Below, piece by piece: positions 9,701 through 18,432 of a stretch of DNA of 64,000 nucleotides. The DNA is taken from assembly GCF_028693135.1 (NCBI RefSeq), contig NZ_JAQUVZ010000001.1, forward strand, positions 221,600-285,599, read 5' to 3'. The stretch's first letter is position 1; each line of letters begins with the position of its first letter. The DNA is from Methanosarcina sp. (GTDB lineage Archaea > Halobacteriota > Methanosarcinia > Methanosarcinales > Methanosarcinaceae). Below the pieces are notes generated by a model, which saw only the letters and a program-made list of their open reading frames with translations, searched no databases and was not told the DNA's origin. The translations under genes and the position numbers were made by a program.

Positions 9701-10488
9701 TTAACGCAGCAGTACTCGGAGCCTGCGGCAGGATGGGCTCCTTAATTATAGAAAACATTACCAGCTCCACCAACATGCAACTCGTTGCCGCTTTTGATGT
9801 GGGAAACATCGGAAGGGATGCAGGAGAATTTGCCCATGTGGGCAACCTGGGAATCCAGATTTCAGATGTTAAAGATCTCGAAACAGTCCTGAAAAAGACT
9901 CAGACTGAGGTCCTTATTGACTTTACTATAGCCGGTGCAACCATTGTAAATGCCCCTGTTGCTGCAGGATGCGGAGTAAACCTGATAATAGGAACTACAG
10001 GCCTGACTCCGGAACAGCGGGCAGTAATTGATGAAGCTATCCGGAAAAACAAGGTGCGTGCAGTCATATCCCCTAACTATTCCGTAGGCGTGAACGTCTT
10101 TTTCAAGATAGTTAGGGAAGCTGCAAAGTATCTTGCAGACTATGATATAGAGATTATCGAAGCTCACCACAACCAGAAAAAAGATGCCCCAAGTGGGACC
10201 GCCCTTCGCGCAGCTGATGTGATCAGTGAGGTGCTGGGTGGCAAAGAGTACGTATACGGAAGGGAAGGCATCGCGCCCCGCGGGAAAGAAATAGGAATCC
10301 ATGCAGTGCGTGGGGGGGACATTACCGGAGACCACTCCGTACTTTTCGTAGGAAACTCCGAAAGGATTGAGATCCGGCATATGGCTCATTCCCGCCAGAT
10401 CTTTGCCAAAGGTGCAGTCCGCGCAGCCGAATGGGTCTGCGGAGAGGAACCCGGAATATATAATATGGACGATGTCCTCGGGTTGTAA
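9697..10488 (+). CDS. dapB: 4-hydroxy-tetrahydrodipicolinate reductase
   Basis: NAD(P)H-dependent second step of the lysine pathway after DapA. 263 residues. The N-terminal Rossmann motif is AVLGACGRMGSLI, the nucleotide and substrate motifs are IGTTGLT and SPNYSVGVN, and the catalytic signature is IEAHHNQKKDAPSGTA. The dimerisation part near GDHSVLF is intact. Its ATG overlaps the dapA stop. It closes the rps17e-dapA-dapB cluster. Confidence 0.97.
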   Translation: MINAAVLGACGRMGSLIIENITSSTNMQLVAAFDVGNIGRDAGEFAHVGNLGIQISDVKDLETVLKKTQTEVLIDFTIAGATIVNAPVAAGCGVNLIIGTTGLTPEQRAVIDEAIRKNKVRAVISPNYSVGVNVFFKIVREAAKYLADYDIEIIEAHHNQKKDAPSGTALRAADVISEVLGGKEYVYGREGIAPRGKEIGIHAVRGGDITGDHSVLFVGNSERIEIRHMAHSRQIFAKGAVRAAEWVCGEEPGIYNMDDVLGL

Positions 10489-10925
10489 AGCTTTATTTAA
10501 GGGAATTAATTTTAAAGGCTGGTTTCTGAAATCATTCAGTTCCGCCTCTATTTTACATTTTAATCGGAATCCTCAACCAGCTTTTTCTTAAATCTTTTCG
10601 GACTATCTTGATTTCATCCATTTTACTTAGAAATAATTTCCAAGTGTTCCATAGCGAAAAGTATAAATTATAGAATATCGGAAATAGGAGGGTGTTTGCT
10701 TGCATGTGCCCGCCCCCTGAAGCCTCAAAACATCACATCATCCCATGATGCGGATACGGATACATACCTGCAAGCACATTTCCAGATAAAAACCATCCAT
10801 CCCAGGAAATGCAGGCTCCTGAAAAAGAAAAGTAGAAACTGAAAAGCAGATTCTCATAAACCAAACGGAGCCCTGCAAACCCCGGAAAAACTCATTTTTT
10901 GCTGAAAACAAACCTGAAAGTGGTT
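10489..10925. other. Intergenic, no gene seen
   Basis: I see no supported gene in this stretch between dapB and a convergent membrane-anchored protein gene. It contains a C/A-rich segment around 10700-10870 with a short palindrome (CATCATCCCATGATG, about 10737-10751) but no tRNA-like fold or start site. Confidence 0.4.
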
Positions 10926-11354
10926 TTAAACAGCTGTCTCTACTATGGAAAGGGGCTGACCCTCCGAGTAATCAGCGTAGAGTTCTACTTCAACAGTGCC
11001 CCAAGAATCAACTTTCGTACTATACTTTTCCGTAAACCTGCCGTCCAATGTGAATTTGAATGTGTAATCCACCATTTCAACCCCCATCTCCCGGGACCTG
11101 AAGGGTTTGGGATAGCTGATTTTTTCACCTGGGGCCAGTTCGTATGTTTCATTAAGCACGGAATTATTCTCCGAATCAAAGACCTCCACCCTGAGTTCAT
11201 GCGCCCCTTCATCCATATTTCGGATGCAAAAAAGCGGAGTTGGAGGCCCGACTATGTAATAGGGGTTGGTTATGAACCGCACTATAAAAAATACTGACAG
11301 CAACAAAACCAGAATCGACGCACCTATAAAGGCTTTCCTTTTGAGATTTTCCAT
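10926..11354 (-). CDS. Membrane-anchored extracytoplasmic protein
   Basis: Protein of 142 residues: a short basic N-terminus (MENLKRK), one membrane helix (AFIGASILVLLLSVFFIVRF) and an outer beta-sandwich-like domain of about 110 residues (ELRVEVFDSENNSVLNETYE, VDYTFKFTLDG). The start ATG 11354 is chosen because GGAGG (11366-11370) lies 11 nt upstream; an earlier in-frame ATG at 11396 adds 14 unlikely residues. No family is recognised; it resembles small carrier-like or adhesion-like envelope domains. It is convergent with dapB. Confidence 0.65.
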   Translation of the reverse strand: MENLKRKAFIGASILVLLLSVFFIVRFITNPYYIVGPPTPLFCIRNMDEGAHELRVEVFDSENNSVLNETYELAPGEKISYPKPFRSREMGVEMVDYTFKFTLDGRFTEKYSTKVDSWGTVEVELYADYSEGQPLSIVETAV

Positions 11355-11698
11355 CGGCTTTTGTTCCTCCAGATTAACTTTGATTCCCATGATCAATTAT
11401 TTTCAATAATTCATCAAGGACGACAGTTTCACCCTGGATGTTTTTGTGGAAGTAAAACCCAGGCCTTCTCAGAAAACGTTGTCTATACATTTAAAATATA
11501 ATTTTTATATTCGTTTATAAATCGCCATACTCGAAAACAAATTTTAACCTTGTTCCATAAATATTTTATGGCCAGATCATCAAATTATTCTTGAAAAAAC
11601 TTCAGGATCCCGCCATCTAGTAAAAATTTTTAGGACAATGACTCCAAAAAGTTACAAAGATAGAAAGGTATAAATAGTCAACATGGAGATGTTTACTT

Positions 11699-12154
11699 AT
11701 GTTCCTTCCGGCAGGTGAAAAACAGTTTGAATTCTGGGTCCTTCGCCGAAACGGGCTCCCGAACATCAATATTGCAAAGCATTTCGGGGTCTCCAGGCAG
11801 GCGATCTCAAGAGCCCTCCTCAGTATGGATAAACGCATTGAAGAAACTCTACTTGAGATGGCCAGGGCAAACAGGATAGAAGTAGAAAAGCTGGACTCAA
11901 AGAAAGGAATCCTCTTCGGAAGATCGATTCCTTTCAAGACCAGCGCAATAATCTTTGTCTCGATAAAACACGGAATGCAGGTCTGGTACGAACATGAGGG
12001 AGAATGCGGGTCCTGCGAAAGGTACAGGGAATGTATCGAACTCCTCTGGGACTTTGCAGAAGAAATGCAGCTCAAACTCCAGAGTTCGGATGATCCCACA
12101 AAAATAGCTGACGAATTGTTTGGAAAATTGAAAGAATTGGTGGAGCAGGCCTGA
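11699..12154 (+). CDS. HTH regulator with C-terminal Cys cluster
   Basis: Cytosolic DNA-binding protein of 151 residues. Residues 10-45 form a sigma-region-4-like helix-turn-helix (RRNGLPNINIAKHFGVSRQA ISRAL). The middle part is beta-rich, and the C-terminal half carries a C-x2-C-x5-C cluster (CGSCERYREC), which could hold a metal or Fe-S centre. GGAG precedes the ATG by 10 nt. It lies 34 bp before the DUF1673 array, so it may regulate it, but that is inference from position only. Confidence 0.72.
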   Translation: MFLPAGEKQFEFWVLRRNGLPNINIAKHFGVSRQAISRALLSMDKRIEETLLEMARANRIEVEKLDSKKGILFGRSIPFKTSAIIFVSIKHGMQVWYEHEGECGSCERYRECIELLWDFAEEMQLKLQSSDDPTKIADELFGKLKELVEQA

Positions 12155-12188
12155 ATTCAACCAGATAAAATTGAATGAAGGGGAAACA

Positions 12189-12893
12189 ATGAATGTATTT
12201 GTAAAGAGTATACGGAAACTAATGGGATGGTGCCCGAATGCAAAACCACTTAAAACTCAACATTCCATCTGCCCTGAATATTTGGAAACTGATAACCAAT
12301 CCAGGGGAAGAGATGCAGGAAATACCCCTATTTTACCCTCTGGTTGGTGGAACAAACGCCATAATAGGTCATTAATAATGTCCTCCGTGTTTACCCTCTT
12401 TTCCATATATTGGATCGGATTCCAGGGAGTTCGTCCCATGGATAAAGGTTTCATGTTTGGGTTAATTTTCGGAATTATTTTTAACCTGACCTTTTGTATC
12501 TGGAGCTGGAATTATCTGGATAACATAAAGAACTCAAGCAAAAAAAGAAAAATTATAACTGTATCGTCAAAATGGAGAGTTATAAATCTAATACTTTCCC
12601 TGGTATTTCTGTATCTCTTATTTTCACAATTTAACTGGGGATTCGTTTTATTTTTAATCTCTGCTTTTTGTTTGATAGCTTTGTTGTATTACTTTAAACT
12701 TGATTCATCGCCCCTGGTGCTGCTTCTTTACTTCGGTTCACGCAACATGGCACCTATATCCGGCATTTGTTTGACAGCTTTTCTGTATTACCTTACAGAT
12801 GTATACTGGGAAAAGAAGAATAAAAAAATCGTGTTCATCGATGGGCGTAACAGTCCAGAGATCTACATTGTAAATAAGGGAGCTGAGTTATAA
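12189..12893 (+). CDS. DUF1673 family membrane protein, copy 1
   Basis: First of five head-to-tail genes. 234 residues: an N-terminal amphipathic motif (SIRKLMGWCPNAKPLKTQ), a polar linker to about residue 60, then four to six membrane helices and a short basic tail after the YWEKKNKK motif. DUF1673 is a family described mainly in Methanosarcina, with no known function. The start is ATG 12189, behind AAGGGG; an in-frame ATG at 12171 has no such site. The stop overlaps the next start by 1 bp. Confidence 0.8.
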   Translation: MNVFVKSIRKLMGWCPNAKPLKTQHSICPEYLETDNQSRGRDAGNTPILPSGWWNKRHNRSLIMSSVFTLFSIYWIGFQGVRPMDKGFMFGLIFGIIFNLTFCIWSWNYLDNIKNSSKKRKIITVSSKWRVINLILSLVFLYLLFSQFNWGFVLFLISAFCLIALLYYFKLDSSPLVLLLYFGSRNMAPISGICLTAFLYYLTDVYWEKKNKKIVFIDGRNSPEIYIVNKGAEL

Positions 12894-13528
12894 TGACTTT
12901 GACCCTGGAATACATTAAAAAACTGATGGGGTGGTGCCCTAACGCAAAAGCGCTTGAAACCGGATCTCTAATCAGCTCAGCTAATTTTGAAACATACGAT
13001 CAATCAGGAGGAGAAAAAGCCAGGAACCCTGAGTTTTTGAGCCGATTTTCCAGGCTATTTTCCAGGTTTGACGTCAGAATCCTTCTGCCAACGATTTTCT
13101 TAACCCCCTTTTTCATAAATTCACTGTTCCGAACAGGTGTAAATACAGAGGCTCTCCTTTTAGGCCTTTCACTTTCTCTACTTATCTATTTGCTCGGCTG
13201 GAAAAAGCAAATGCGTCAGTACGATACCCTGGCAAAAAAACCCATTATTGCGTCTTCCTTTAAAAAAACATTATTCTGGATTTTCTTAGTCCTGATTTTG
13301 GGTTTGATTTTGCCTATGGTTTTCTTGTCTTATATCTTGTCTTATATACCCTCTTTTCTTAACGCTCGGTCAATGTATTCTTTCATTGCAGGAGCCTGGA
13401 TTCTTATGGGGGGAACCTATCTTCAGCTAATTTACTGGGAGAGAAAAAACCATCTGAAAATTTATATAAAAAGTGAAAAGGGGTTCCAGTGGATGTACGC
13501 CCTTGGAGAAAAAGAGGGGAAACTGTGA
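12893..13528 (+). CDS. DUF1673 family membrane protein, copy 2
   Basis: 211 residues with the shared N-terminal motif YIKKLMGWCPNAKALETG, a polar linker, a central WKKQMRQYD motif between two pairs of helices, and the tail YWERKNHLKIY. It overlaps copy 1 by one base (TAATG) and copy 3 by four (GTGA), so translation is probably coupled along the array. It is more similar in architecture to copies 3 and 4 than to copy 1. Confidence 0.82.
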   Translation: MTLTLEYIKKLMGWCPNAKALETGSLISSANFETYDQSGGEKARNPEFLSRFSRLFSRFDVRILLPTIFLTPFFINSLFRTGVNTEALLLGLSLSLLIYLLGWKKQMRQYDTLAKKPIIASSFKKTLFWIFLVLILGLILPMVFLSYILSYIPSFLNARSMYSFIAGAWILMGGTYLQLIYWERKNHLKIYIKSEKGFQWMYALGEKEGKL

Positions 13529-14163
13529 ACTGGGGAGCCGAATACATCAAAAAGCTGATGGGCTGGTGTCCGAATGCAAAAACACTCGAAACTCAATATC
13601 CCACCCACCCTGAATATTTTGGCGCGAATACCCGGGCCAGAGGTGGAGATTCCAGAGACCCGGAAAATCGAAGCTGGTTCCGGAAAGTGAGTAACAGAAT
13701 TCTCCTGATTGATTCTTTTCTTACACTTATATACCTAGCAATGACCCGTTTGGATGTGAATATATCTGCTTTGCTTGCCGGATTTTTCATTTCTGTAACG
13801 CTTATTGGCTTTGATTGGAAGAAGCAGATGCACAGATATGATACCATAGCACAAAAACTAATTTTCGATAATTCCGACATGAAAAAACTGTTTCATTCCG
13901 ACATGAAGAAACTGTTTCGGAGAATAAATCCAATTTTCTATGTAATGCTTTTTTATTGGATTTTTTATTGGATTTCTTCAGGAGATGTAGAAAGGAATTA
14001 TTCCTTACAAATAGCCTTTTCATTTGGAGGAGGTCTCCTGATGGGGATATGGATTAATTATTTCCAGCTAATATCCTGGGAGAAGAAGAACCATAAAACA
14101 ATTTATTTCGATAAAAGTTACGGGGCATGGAAACAATCGTATCTTATTAGGGAGAGAGAATAA
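13525..14163 (+). CDS. DUF1673 family membrane protein, copy 3
   Basis: 212 residues beginning at GTG 13525, which overlaps the stop of copy 2 (GTGA). It has YIKKLMGWCPNAKTLETQ, the DWKKQMHRYD motif, and SWEKKNHKTIYF near the end. A small internal duplication is visible in which 'SDMKKLF' is repeated, encoded by an 18-bp DNA repeat (FHSDMKKLFHSDMKKLF-like, about 13874-13920). Role unknown. Confidence 0.8.
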   Translation: MNWGAEYIKKLMGWCPNAKTLETQYPTHPEYFGANTRARGGDSRDPENRSWFRKVSNRILLIDSFLTLIYLAMTRLDVNISALLAGFFISVTLIGFDWKKQMHRYDTIAQKLIFDNSDMKKLFHSDMKKLFRRINPIFYVMLFYWIFYWISSGDVERNYSLQIAFSFGGGLLMGIWINYFQLISWEKKNHKTIYFDKSYGAWKQSYLIRERE

Positions 14164-14778
14164 ATGCCCGATAAGATATTTGTTTTTGACCAGATCAAAA
14201 AGCTTATGGGCTGGTGCCCTTATGCAAAAACACCTGAAAGCGGGTACCTAATTCCCTCCGGGAATTTTGAAGCAAATGCCCGGGAAGGAAAAGAAAAAGC
14301 AGGGACACCGGAAACCCTGTACGGGCACAGAAAAGCAAGCACCCGAATCCTCCTTATGAACGCGAGTTTTACTCTCCTGCACCCCGTGGTGCTTGCCATA
14401 ATAGGCCTGAACCGGGGAGCTTTTCTTGCCGGAATTGGCATTTCCATGCTAGTAGGCATCTTCGACTGGAAGAAGCAAATGAAAAAATATGATGCCCTGG
14501 AAAAAGAACCGGTGCTAGATTACTCCGGCAAGATGAAATTGTTTAAAAAATGGCACAGAATTCCAGGTCTCATATTTTTGCTCCTTACTTTTTACCTTTG
14601 GTCTGAAGCAAGGGAGTTGGCCACGCCGTATCTCTATTCTTTCGTTGCAGGCTCCCTTATTTTCCTCTGGTGCAGTTACCTGCAGATGATTTACTGGGAG
14701 AGGAAAAACCATAAAACGCTCTACTTCAAAAGTTGCGGGACCTGGAAAACCTTGTATGTTATAAGGGAGAGAAGGTAG
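14164..14778 (+). CDS. DUF1673 family membrane protein, copy 4
   Basis: 204 residues. The ATG directly abuts the stop of copy 3. N-terminal QIKKLMGWCPYAKTPESG, central FDWKKQMKKYD, and C-terminal YWERKNHKTLYFKSCGTWK are conserved with copies 2 and 3, and the four-helix core is intact. Its own stop abuts the start of copy 5, so the cluster is one transcription unit by appearance. Confidence 0.82.
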   Translation: MPDKIFVFDQIKKLMGWCPYAKTPESGYLIPSGNFEANAREGKEKAGTPETLYGHRKASTRILLMNASFTLLHPVVLAIIGLNRGAFLAGIGISMLVGIFDWKKQMKKYDALEKEPVLDYSGKMKLFKKWHRIPGLIFLLLTFYLWSEARELATPYLYSFVAGSLIFLWCSYLQMIYWERKNHKTLYFKSCGTWKTLYVIRERR

Positions 14779-15498
14779 ATGCCTGCTAAAGCTGTTGTTT
14801 TCGAGCAGATCAAAAAGCTGATGGGCTGGTGCCCGGCTTGCAAGAAAATGGCACAGCAAACAAAACAGCCCTGCGATTTTGCAAACGTGACCCCAATTTC
14901 CGGAAAAACAGGAAATATCCCGGAATTCAGAACTTCAAATGTAATTTTTCCTGCAAATTCAAATCTGGTTTTTGTACTTTTTTATATAGGCATCAGCCTG
15001 CTTCTGAGGTATCCAAAGGACATTACACTCTTCCTGGCAGGTGTCTTCCTGCTTAACACCTGTTACTACGTTCTATTTCTCAAAACTTTCGAGGCAGCAG
15101 TTCTGGCAGACAGATTCGGGGTACACCTGCAGGTCTTCAGACTGAAGAATTTAAAAATTCCTTATGAAGAGATTAAAAGTGTGGCTTCATACAAGCATGA
15201 AAAACGTTCAAAGGAAATGTCCATACTCCTGGGAATTGGAGGAGTCGCCATTTGTGGATTCGTAGTTTACATGGTTGTAGTAGAAGGAGAATGGAAACCA
15301 CTTCTGCTATTGGGCTCCCTGTTTCCCTTCCTACTGCTTATGGAGAGGAAACAAAAAACCCGGTTATTGGATCTGAATACGCAGCTGTATATTAAAATCA
15401 GACACAAAAAATGGTATGAATGGACTCCTTATTATTCCTTGATCACGGATGAAGCCTCGGCTGAAGAGCTTAAATCATTTATTGAAAGGCATTTGTGA
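14779..15498 (+). CDS. DUF1673-type N-terminus joined to a PH-like membrane domain
   Basis: 239 residues. The first 20 residues repeat the array motif (QIKKLMGWCPACKKM), but the rest is different: two pairs of helices separated by a beta-rich soluble part (ADRFGVHLQVFRLKNLKIPY EEIKSV), and a C-terminal 'EASAEELKSFIERHL' helix, the layout of bacterial PH-like (YdbT/YobI-type) membrane domains. So the KLMGWCP module is shared with a second, unrelated scaffold. The domain assignment is by pattern only. Confidence 0.72.
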   Translation: MPAKAVVFEQIKKLMGWCPACKKMAQQTKQPCDFANVTPISGKTGNIPEFRTSNVIFPANSNLVFVLFYIGISLLLRYPKDITLFLAGVFLLNTCYYVLFLKTFEAAVLADRFGVHLQVFRLKNLKIPYEEIKSVASYKHEKRSKEMSILLGIGGVAICGFVVYMVVVEGEWKPLLLLGSLFPFLLLMERKQKTRLLDLNTQLYIKIRHKKWYEWTPYYSLITDEASAEELKSFIERHL

Positions 15499-15509
15499 AG
15501 GCGTATGAA

Positions 15510-15632
15510 ATGACTTTCGTGAATTACTTCAGAGAACTGATGAGCTGGTGCCCGATGGAAAATTCCCTTCGGAAATCCCCCGGTAAAAGAAGAAAACAAG
15601 CTCATTATTTCAGGCTTTTTAGGAGTTGTTGA
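15510..15632 (+). pseudogene. Truncated sixth DUF1673 copy
   Basis: A 40-codon frame begins at ATG 15510, 11 bp after copy 5, with the array motif in altered form (NYFRELMSWCPMENSLR). It stops before any membrane helix and runs into the 3' end of the convergent gene at 15605. It looks like the leftover 5' end of another array member. Confidence 0.6.
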
Positions 15633-16084
15633 AAGCCCTTTTCATCAACGACCCTCTGGGTATTGAGCATTTTCTTAAATTCATCGACACCTTTTTCCCC
15701 GCCTTTCCCCTCAAGCTTATCCTTCAGCTCCATTGCCGCCCGCAAAAGCCCGGCGGCCTCTTCATAAAGCGTTTCAGCTTCTGCCTTTGTTAGTTCCTCG
15801 GTTTCCAGCAATTCTTCATCTGCTTTTGCCCTTTCCTTCAGTTTCGGGATAAGAGCCCTGATTTTGGCAGCTTCATCCGGATTGAGGAGTTCTTTTTCCC
15901 CCAGTTCCCGGACCATGTCCCGCAGCCTGTACTCCTCACCCTCAATCTCCAGGCATTCAGGGATTTTCTTCCCGGCCCAGGCAAAGTCGCTCCTGAGGCT
16001 CCAGAGGAGTTTGTTGCGCCCCTGAGAATCAAGGTATTCTGTTTCTGCCTCTGCTTTGTTTATTTTTGTATCATCTTTCAGCAT
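15605..16084 (-). CDS. Helical protein, paralogue of the gene at 19931
   Basis: Cytosolic, highly charged helical protein of 159 residues. Motifs shared with the gene at 19931 are FAWAGKKIPE, LYEEAAGLLRAAMELK and the C-terminal NTQRVVDE. I believe this is the Methanosarcina family catalogued as DUF5788, but the name is from memory. AAGGGGAAG precedes the ATG. Function unknown. It faces the DUF1673 array tail to tail and overlaps the truncated copy. Confidence 0.7.
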   Translation of the reverse strand: MLKDDTKINKAEAETEYLDSQGRNKLLWSLRSDFAWAGKKIPECLEIEGEEYRLRDMVRELGEKELLNPDEAAKIRALIPKLKERAKADEELLETEELTKAEAETLYEEAAGLLRAAMELKDKLEGKGGEKGVDEFKKMLNTQRVVDEKGFQQLLKSLK

Positions 16085-16439
16085 GAACTCTTCCCCTTAA
16101 ATACAGACATACTTTTATGATTTCTCCGCCCGGGCTCTTATTCTTTTCCATCCCTGCCCGGAAACCCGCTAAAATCGATCAACTGCTGAGCCAGATTCAC
16201 TGATCAGGTAGATCAATAAGCACTATGATTGCCATAGGCACTATGATTACCTTTTTTAGGCTTTCGGACTCCCATACCTTTAACCCGTTCTCTGGCGCAG
16301 GAAAAAGTCTTACCTCAATGCCTCAAATTTACCGCATTTTCCAGCCAGTTTATAATGCACTTGAATTTATCTAGATTCATTTTTTAATGAAAAACTCGTT
16401 TATCAGAATTAAATTTTATAGCATATACAAAATAAATTA

Positions 16440-16475
16440 AAAGGGTTATTATCCAAATATGATATACCCTTTTTT
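16440..16475. repeat. Hairpin downstream of tnpB
   Basis: AAAAGGGT and ACCCTTTT face each other across about 18 nt, followed by a T-run on the plus strand. It lies about 100 bp past the tnpB stop, where the right end and the reRNA (omega RNA) of such elements are expected. It could be a terminal hairpin or simply a terminator. No other gene is seen in 16085-16569. Confidence 0.45.
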
Positions 16476-16569
16476 GTTAGTCAAAAAAACAGCTACATTA
16501 TGTATTTAAGAAGAAGAGAAAAAGGATTCATTCATAACAGCCAGGTTATCATAAATAATCAAAATGTGA

Positions 16570-17805
16570 TCAAGTATATTCAAAAGATGTTATCAAACAT
16601 CTCTTTGGGTGTAACCCTACACCCTCCACTCCGTCTGCAAATGCTTTTGGAGTTGCTTTCCTGATTATATTCAGAGCTCCGTTGACATCGGCATTGATAA
16701 TTATCCCAGTTGCGGATTTGAATAGGCCTCGTTTGATCCTTCTGCCTACGTATTTAGCTCTGTGTTCTACAGGTTCGTTATCAAGGAAACTACATTTTGA
16801 TGTATGACTCTCTTCTTGAAGTATAACTTCTATGTTGACTTCCTGAGCTTTATACTGGATCATTTCAATCAATTTAACCAGAGGGAGCTGAACAAACTTC
16901 TGGTTGTTTTTTCGTCCCATGTTAACTTCTTGCTTCCAGTTTTCGTTTTTGCCAATTATGATTGATTTGACATTGTTTTTGATAGCGTAATTAACTATTC
17001 CACGGCTAAGTTTGTGGAAATAATCCTTTATCATGTTATTTCGTTTGAAGTCGAGTTTTGCTAATTTACTACCCCATTTTATTTTAGCCAGATCGTATAT
17101 GTGCTGAATCCGGGCTTTTTTCATGTTATAGAACTGATTAATGTTGTTTGCAGTATAACCCTTAACAACAATTGGGTTTGCACCAAAGTTGTTTGCGATA
17201 GTTGCAATATTGCGAACGCCAAGATCAATTCCTAAAACTCGGCTTGAGTTAATTTCATTCTCAGAAACTGTTTTGTCGTACACGATTTCACACGTATACT
17301 TATTTGCGTTTGAGATTACCCGTACTTCTCTGAGGTCCACATCAACTAATCTGGTTTTCAATTCCAGGTTTACCGCTTTTGGGAATATGAGTATACCATT
17401 AACGATTTTACACTGCTGGTTTGTGAATACCAGGATATGTTTTCCATCTTTGTGTTTGTATTTGGGTGGTTTAGGGCGTCCCATAAACAATTCAGGAGAT
17501 TTTGCGTATACCTTTAATGCTTTGAAGAACGATTTCCAGCTTTTATCCAGTAGTTTAAGCACCTGTTGAGCAGTCTGTGCTGGCAATGCTCTGTATTGTT
17601 CTGTGTTTTTTAGCATTGAGTAAAGCTGTTTATACCAGATACCTTCACCCTTTTCACCAGTTTCCTGGTAAAGCTTATCATTTTCAAAGAATCTTTGTCG
17701 TATTATGTAGTTGGCAGTATTAAACAAATTTTTAGAGGCGTGAGCCAGGACTGAAACACTATTTGATTTAAATTGAATTTGCTCAGTCCTTGTCACAAGT
17801 GCCAT
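16570..17805 (-). CDS. tnpB: TnpB (IS200/IS605 family, RNA-guided nuclease type)
   Basis: 411 residues. RuvC-I is GIDLGVRNIATI with its Asp, RuvC-III is INADVNGALNIIRK with its Asp. At RuvC-II the usual Glu after the hydrophobic strand is replaced by Gly (SIIIGKNENWKQE), while a Glu pair occurs later in VILQEESHTSKCSFLD. The zinc-finger Cys set is incomplete (only one Cys in TSKCSFLD), as in a known TnpB subgroup. Other TnpB proteins act as omega-RNA-guided DNA nucleases that favour transposon retention. No tnpA is nearby. Start is ATG 17805 with GGAG 12 nt upstream; ATG 17832 is the alternative. Confidence 0.9.
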   Translation of the reverse strand: MALVTRTEQIQFKSNSVSVLAHASKNLFNTANYIIRQRFFENDKLYQETGEKGEGIWYKQLYSMLKNTEQYRALPAQTAQQVLKLLDKSWKSFFKALKVYAKSPELFMGRPKPPKYKHKDGKHILVFTNQQCKIVNGILIFPKAVNLELKTRLVDVDLREVRVISNANKYTCEIVYDKTVSENEINSSRVLGIDLGVRNIATIANNFGANPIVVKGYTANNINQFYNMKKARIQHIYDLAKIKWGSKLAKLDFKRNNMIKDYFHKLSRGIVNYAIKNNVKSIIIGKNENWKQEVNMGRKNNQKFVQLPLVKLIEMIQYKAQEVNIEVILQEESHTSKCSFLDNEPVEHRAKYVGRRIKRGLFKSATGIIINADVNGALNIIRKATPKAFADGVEGVGLHPKRCLITSFEYT

Positions 17806-18121
17806 TTTAGTCAATCTCCAGCTTTTATACAAGTATGTTGATTGATAATATCAGATGATTATGTAAGTTACCATTGTTACCATTTTTCAGACCCATATAA
17901 TTTAGTAGAGAATTTCAGCCAGAACTGGAGTGTTAATTTTATACAGAAAAGTATTAAATAATTAAGAGTATTATTATCATTTGGGGAAATTAGACAAACT
18001 GGCAACCAGATATGGAGGCTGGAAAAGAAGTAGAATTATTAAATATACTATTTTCCGGTCCGAGTTTGATATGGCAAGCCTCCCAATAAAAAAGAAATTT
18101 GAGTGAAAAAACTTGAGGTCG

Positions 18122-18193
18122 TTGACTAAAATCTTAGTACTTACAGCCTGTCTGATCGCATTGAGTGGGGTTGCATCAGCCTGTAACTGTTGA
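18122..18193 (+). pseudogene. Remnant of a secreted protein (signal peptide only)
   Basis: From TTG 18122, 23 codons encode a short basic start, a hydrophobic core (KILVLTACLIALSGVASA) and a Cys, then stop. This has the shape of a signal peptide cut off right after its cleavage site. The rest of 17833-18320 shows no gene. Confidence 0.35.
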
Positions 18194-18322
18194 ACTAACG
18201 AACTTAGAAGCCCTGGTTCTGGAAAAAAGGAAGCATCAACCGGAATAAGATTTAGTCAGCTACTTAGATCCTTTACCTCCGAAAAGCCGGTGGGAATTTC
18301 AAGATAAAAAGAGATCCATATT

Positions 18323-18350
18323 CCTCAGCAGGAGTACCGCCCTGCTGAGG
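18323..18350. terminator. Hairpin 3' of pyrI (first)
   Basis: A perfect 10-bp inverted repeat CCTCAGCAGG/CCTGCTGAGG with an 8-nt loop, followed by CTCCTTTT on the plus strand. Confidence 0.55.
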
Positions 18351-18366
18351 AACTCCTTTTGCTGAA

Positions 18367-18407
18367 AAGTGCTGAAGAATATCCGGCTTTCCCGATGTTC
18401 AGCACTT
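18367..18407 (-). terminator. Hairpin 3' of pyrI (second)
   Basis: A perfect 10-bp inverted repeat AAGTGCTGAA/TTCAGCACTT with a 21-nt loop lies 26 bp past the pyrI stop on its transcript. Confidence 0.55.
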
Positions 18408-18432
18408 CTTCTATTCTCAGTTTGTAAAAGAA

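Noticed and set aside
9862..10389. 175-codon frame antisense to dapB
   Set aside because: dapB is complete on the plus strand with all motifs.
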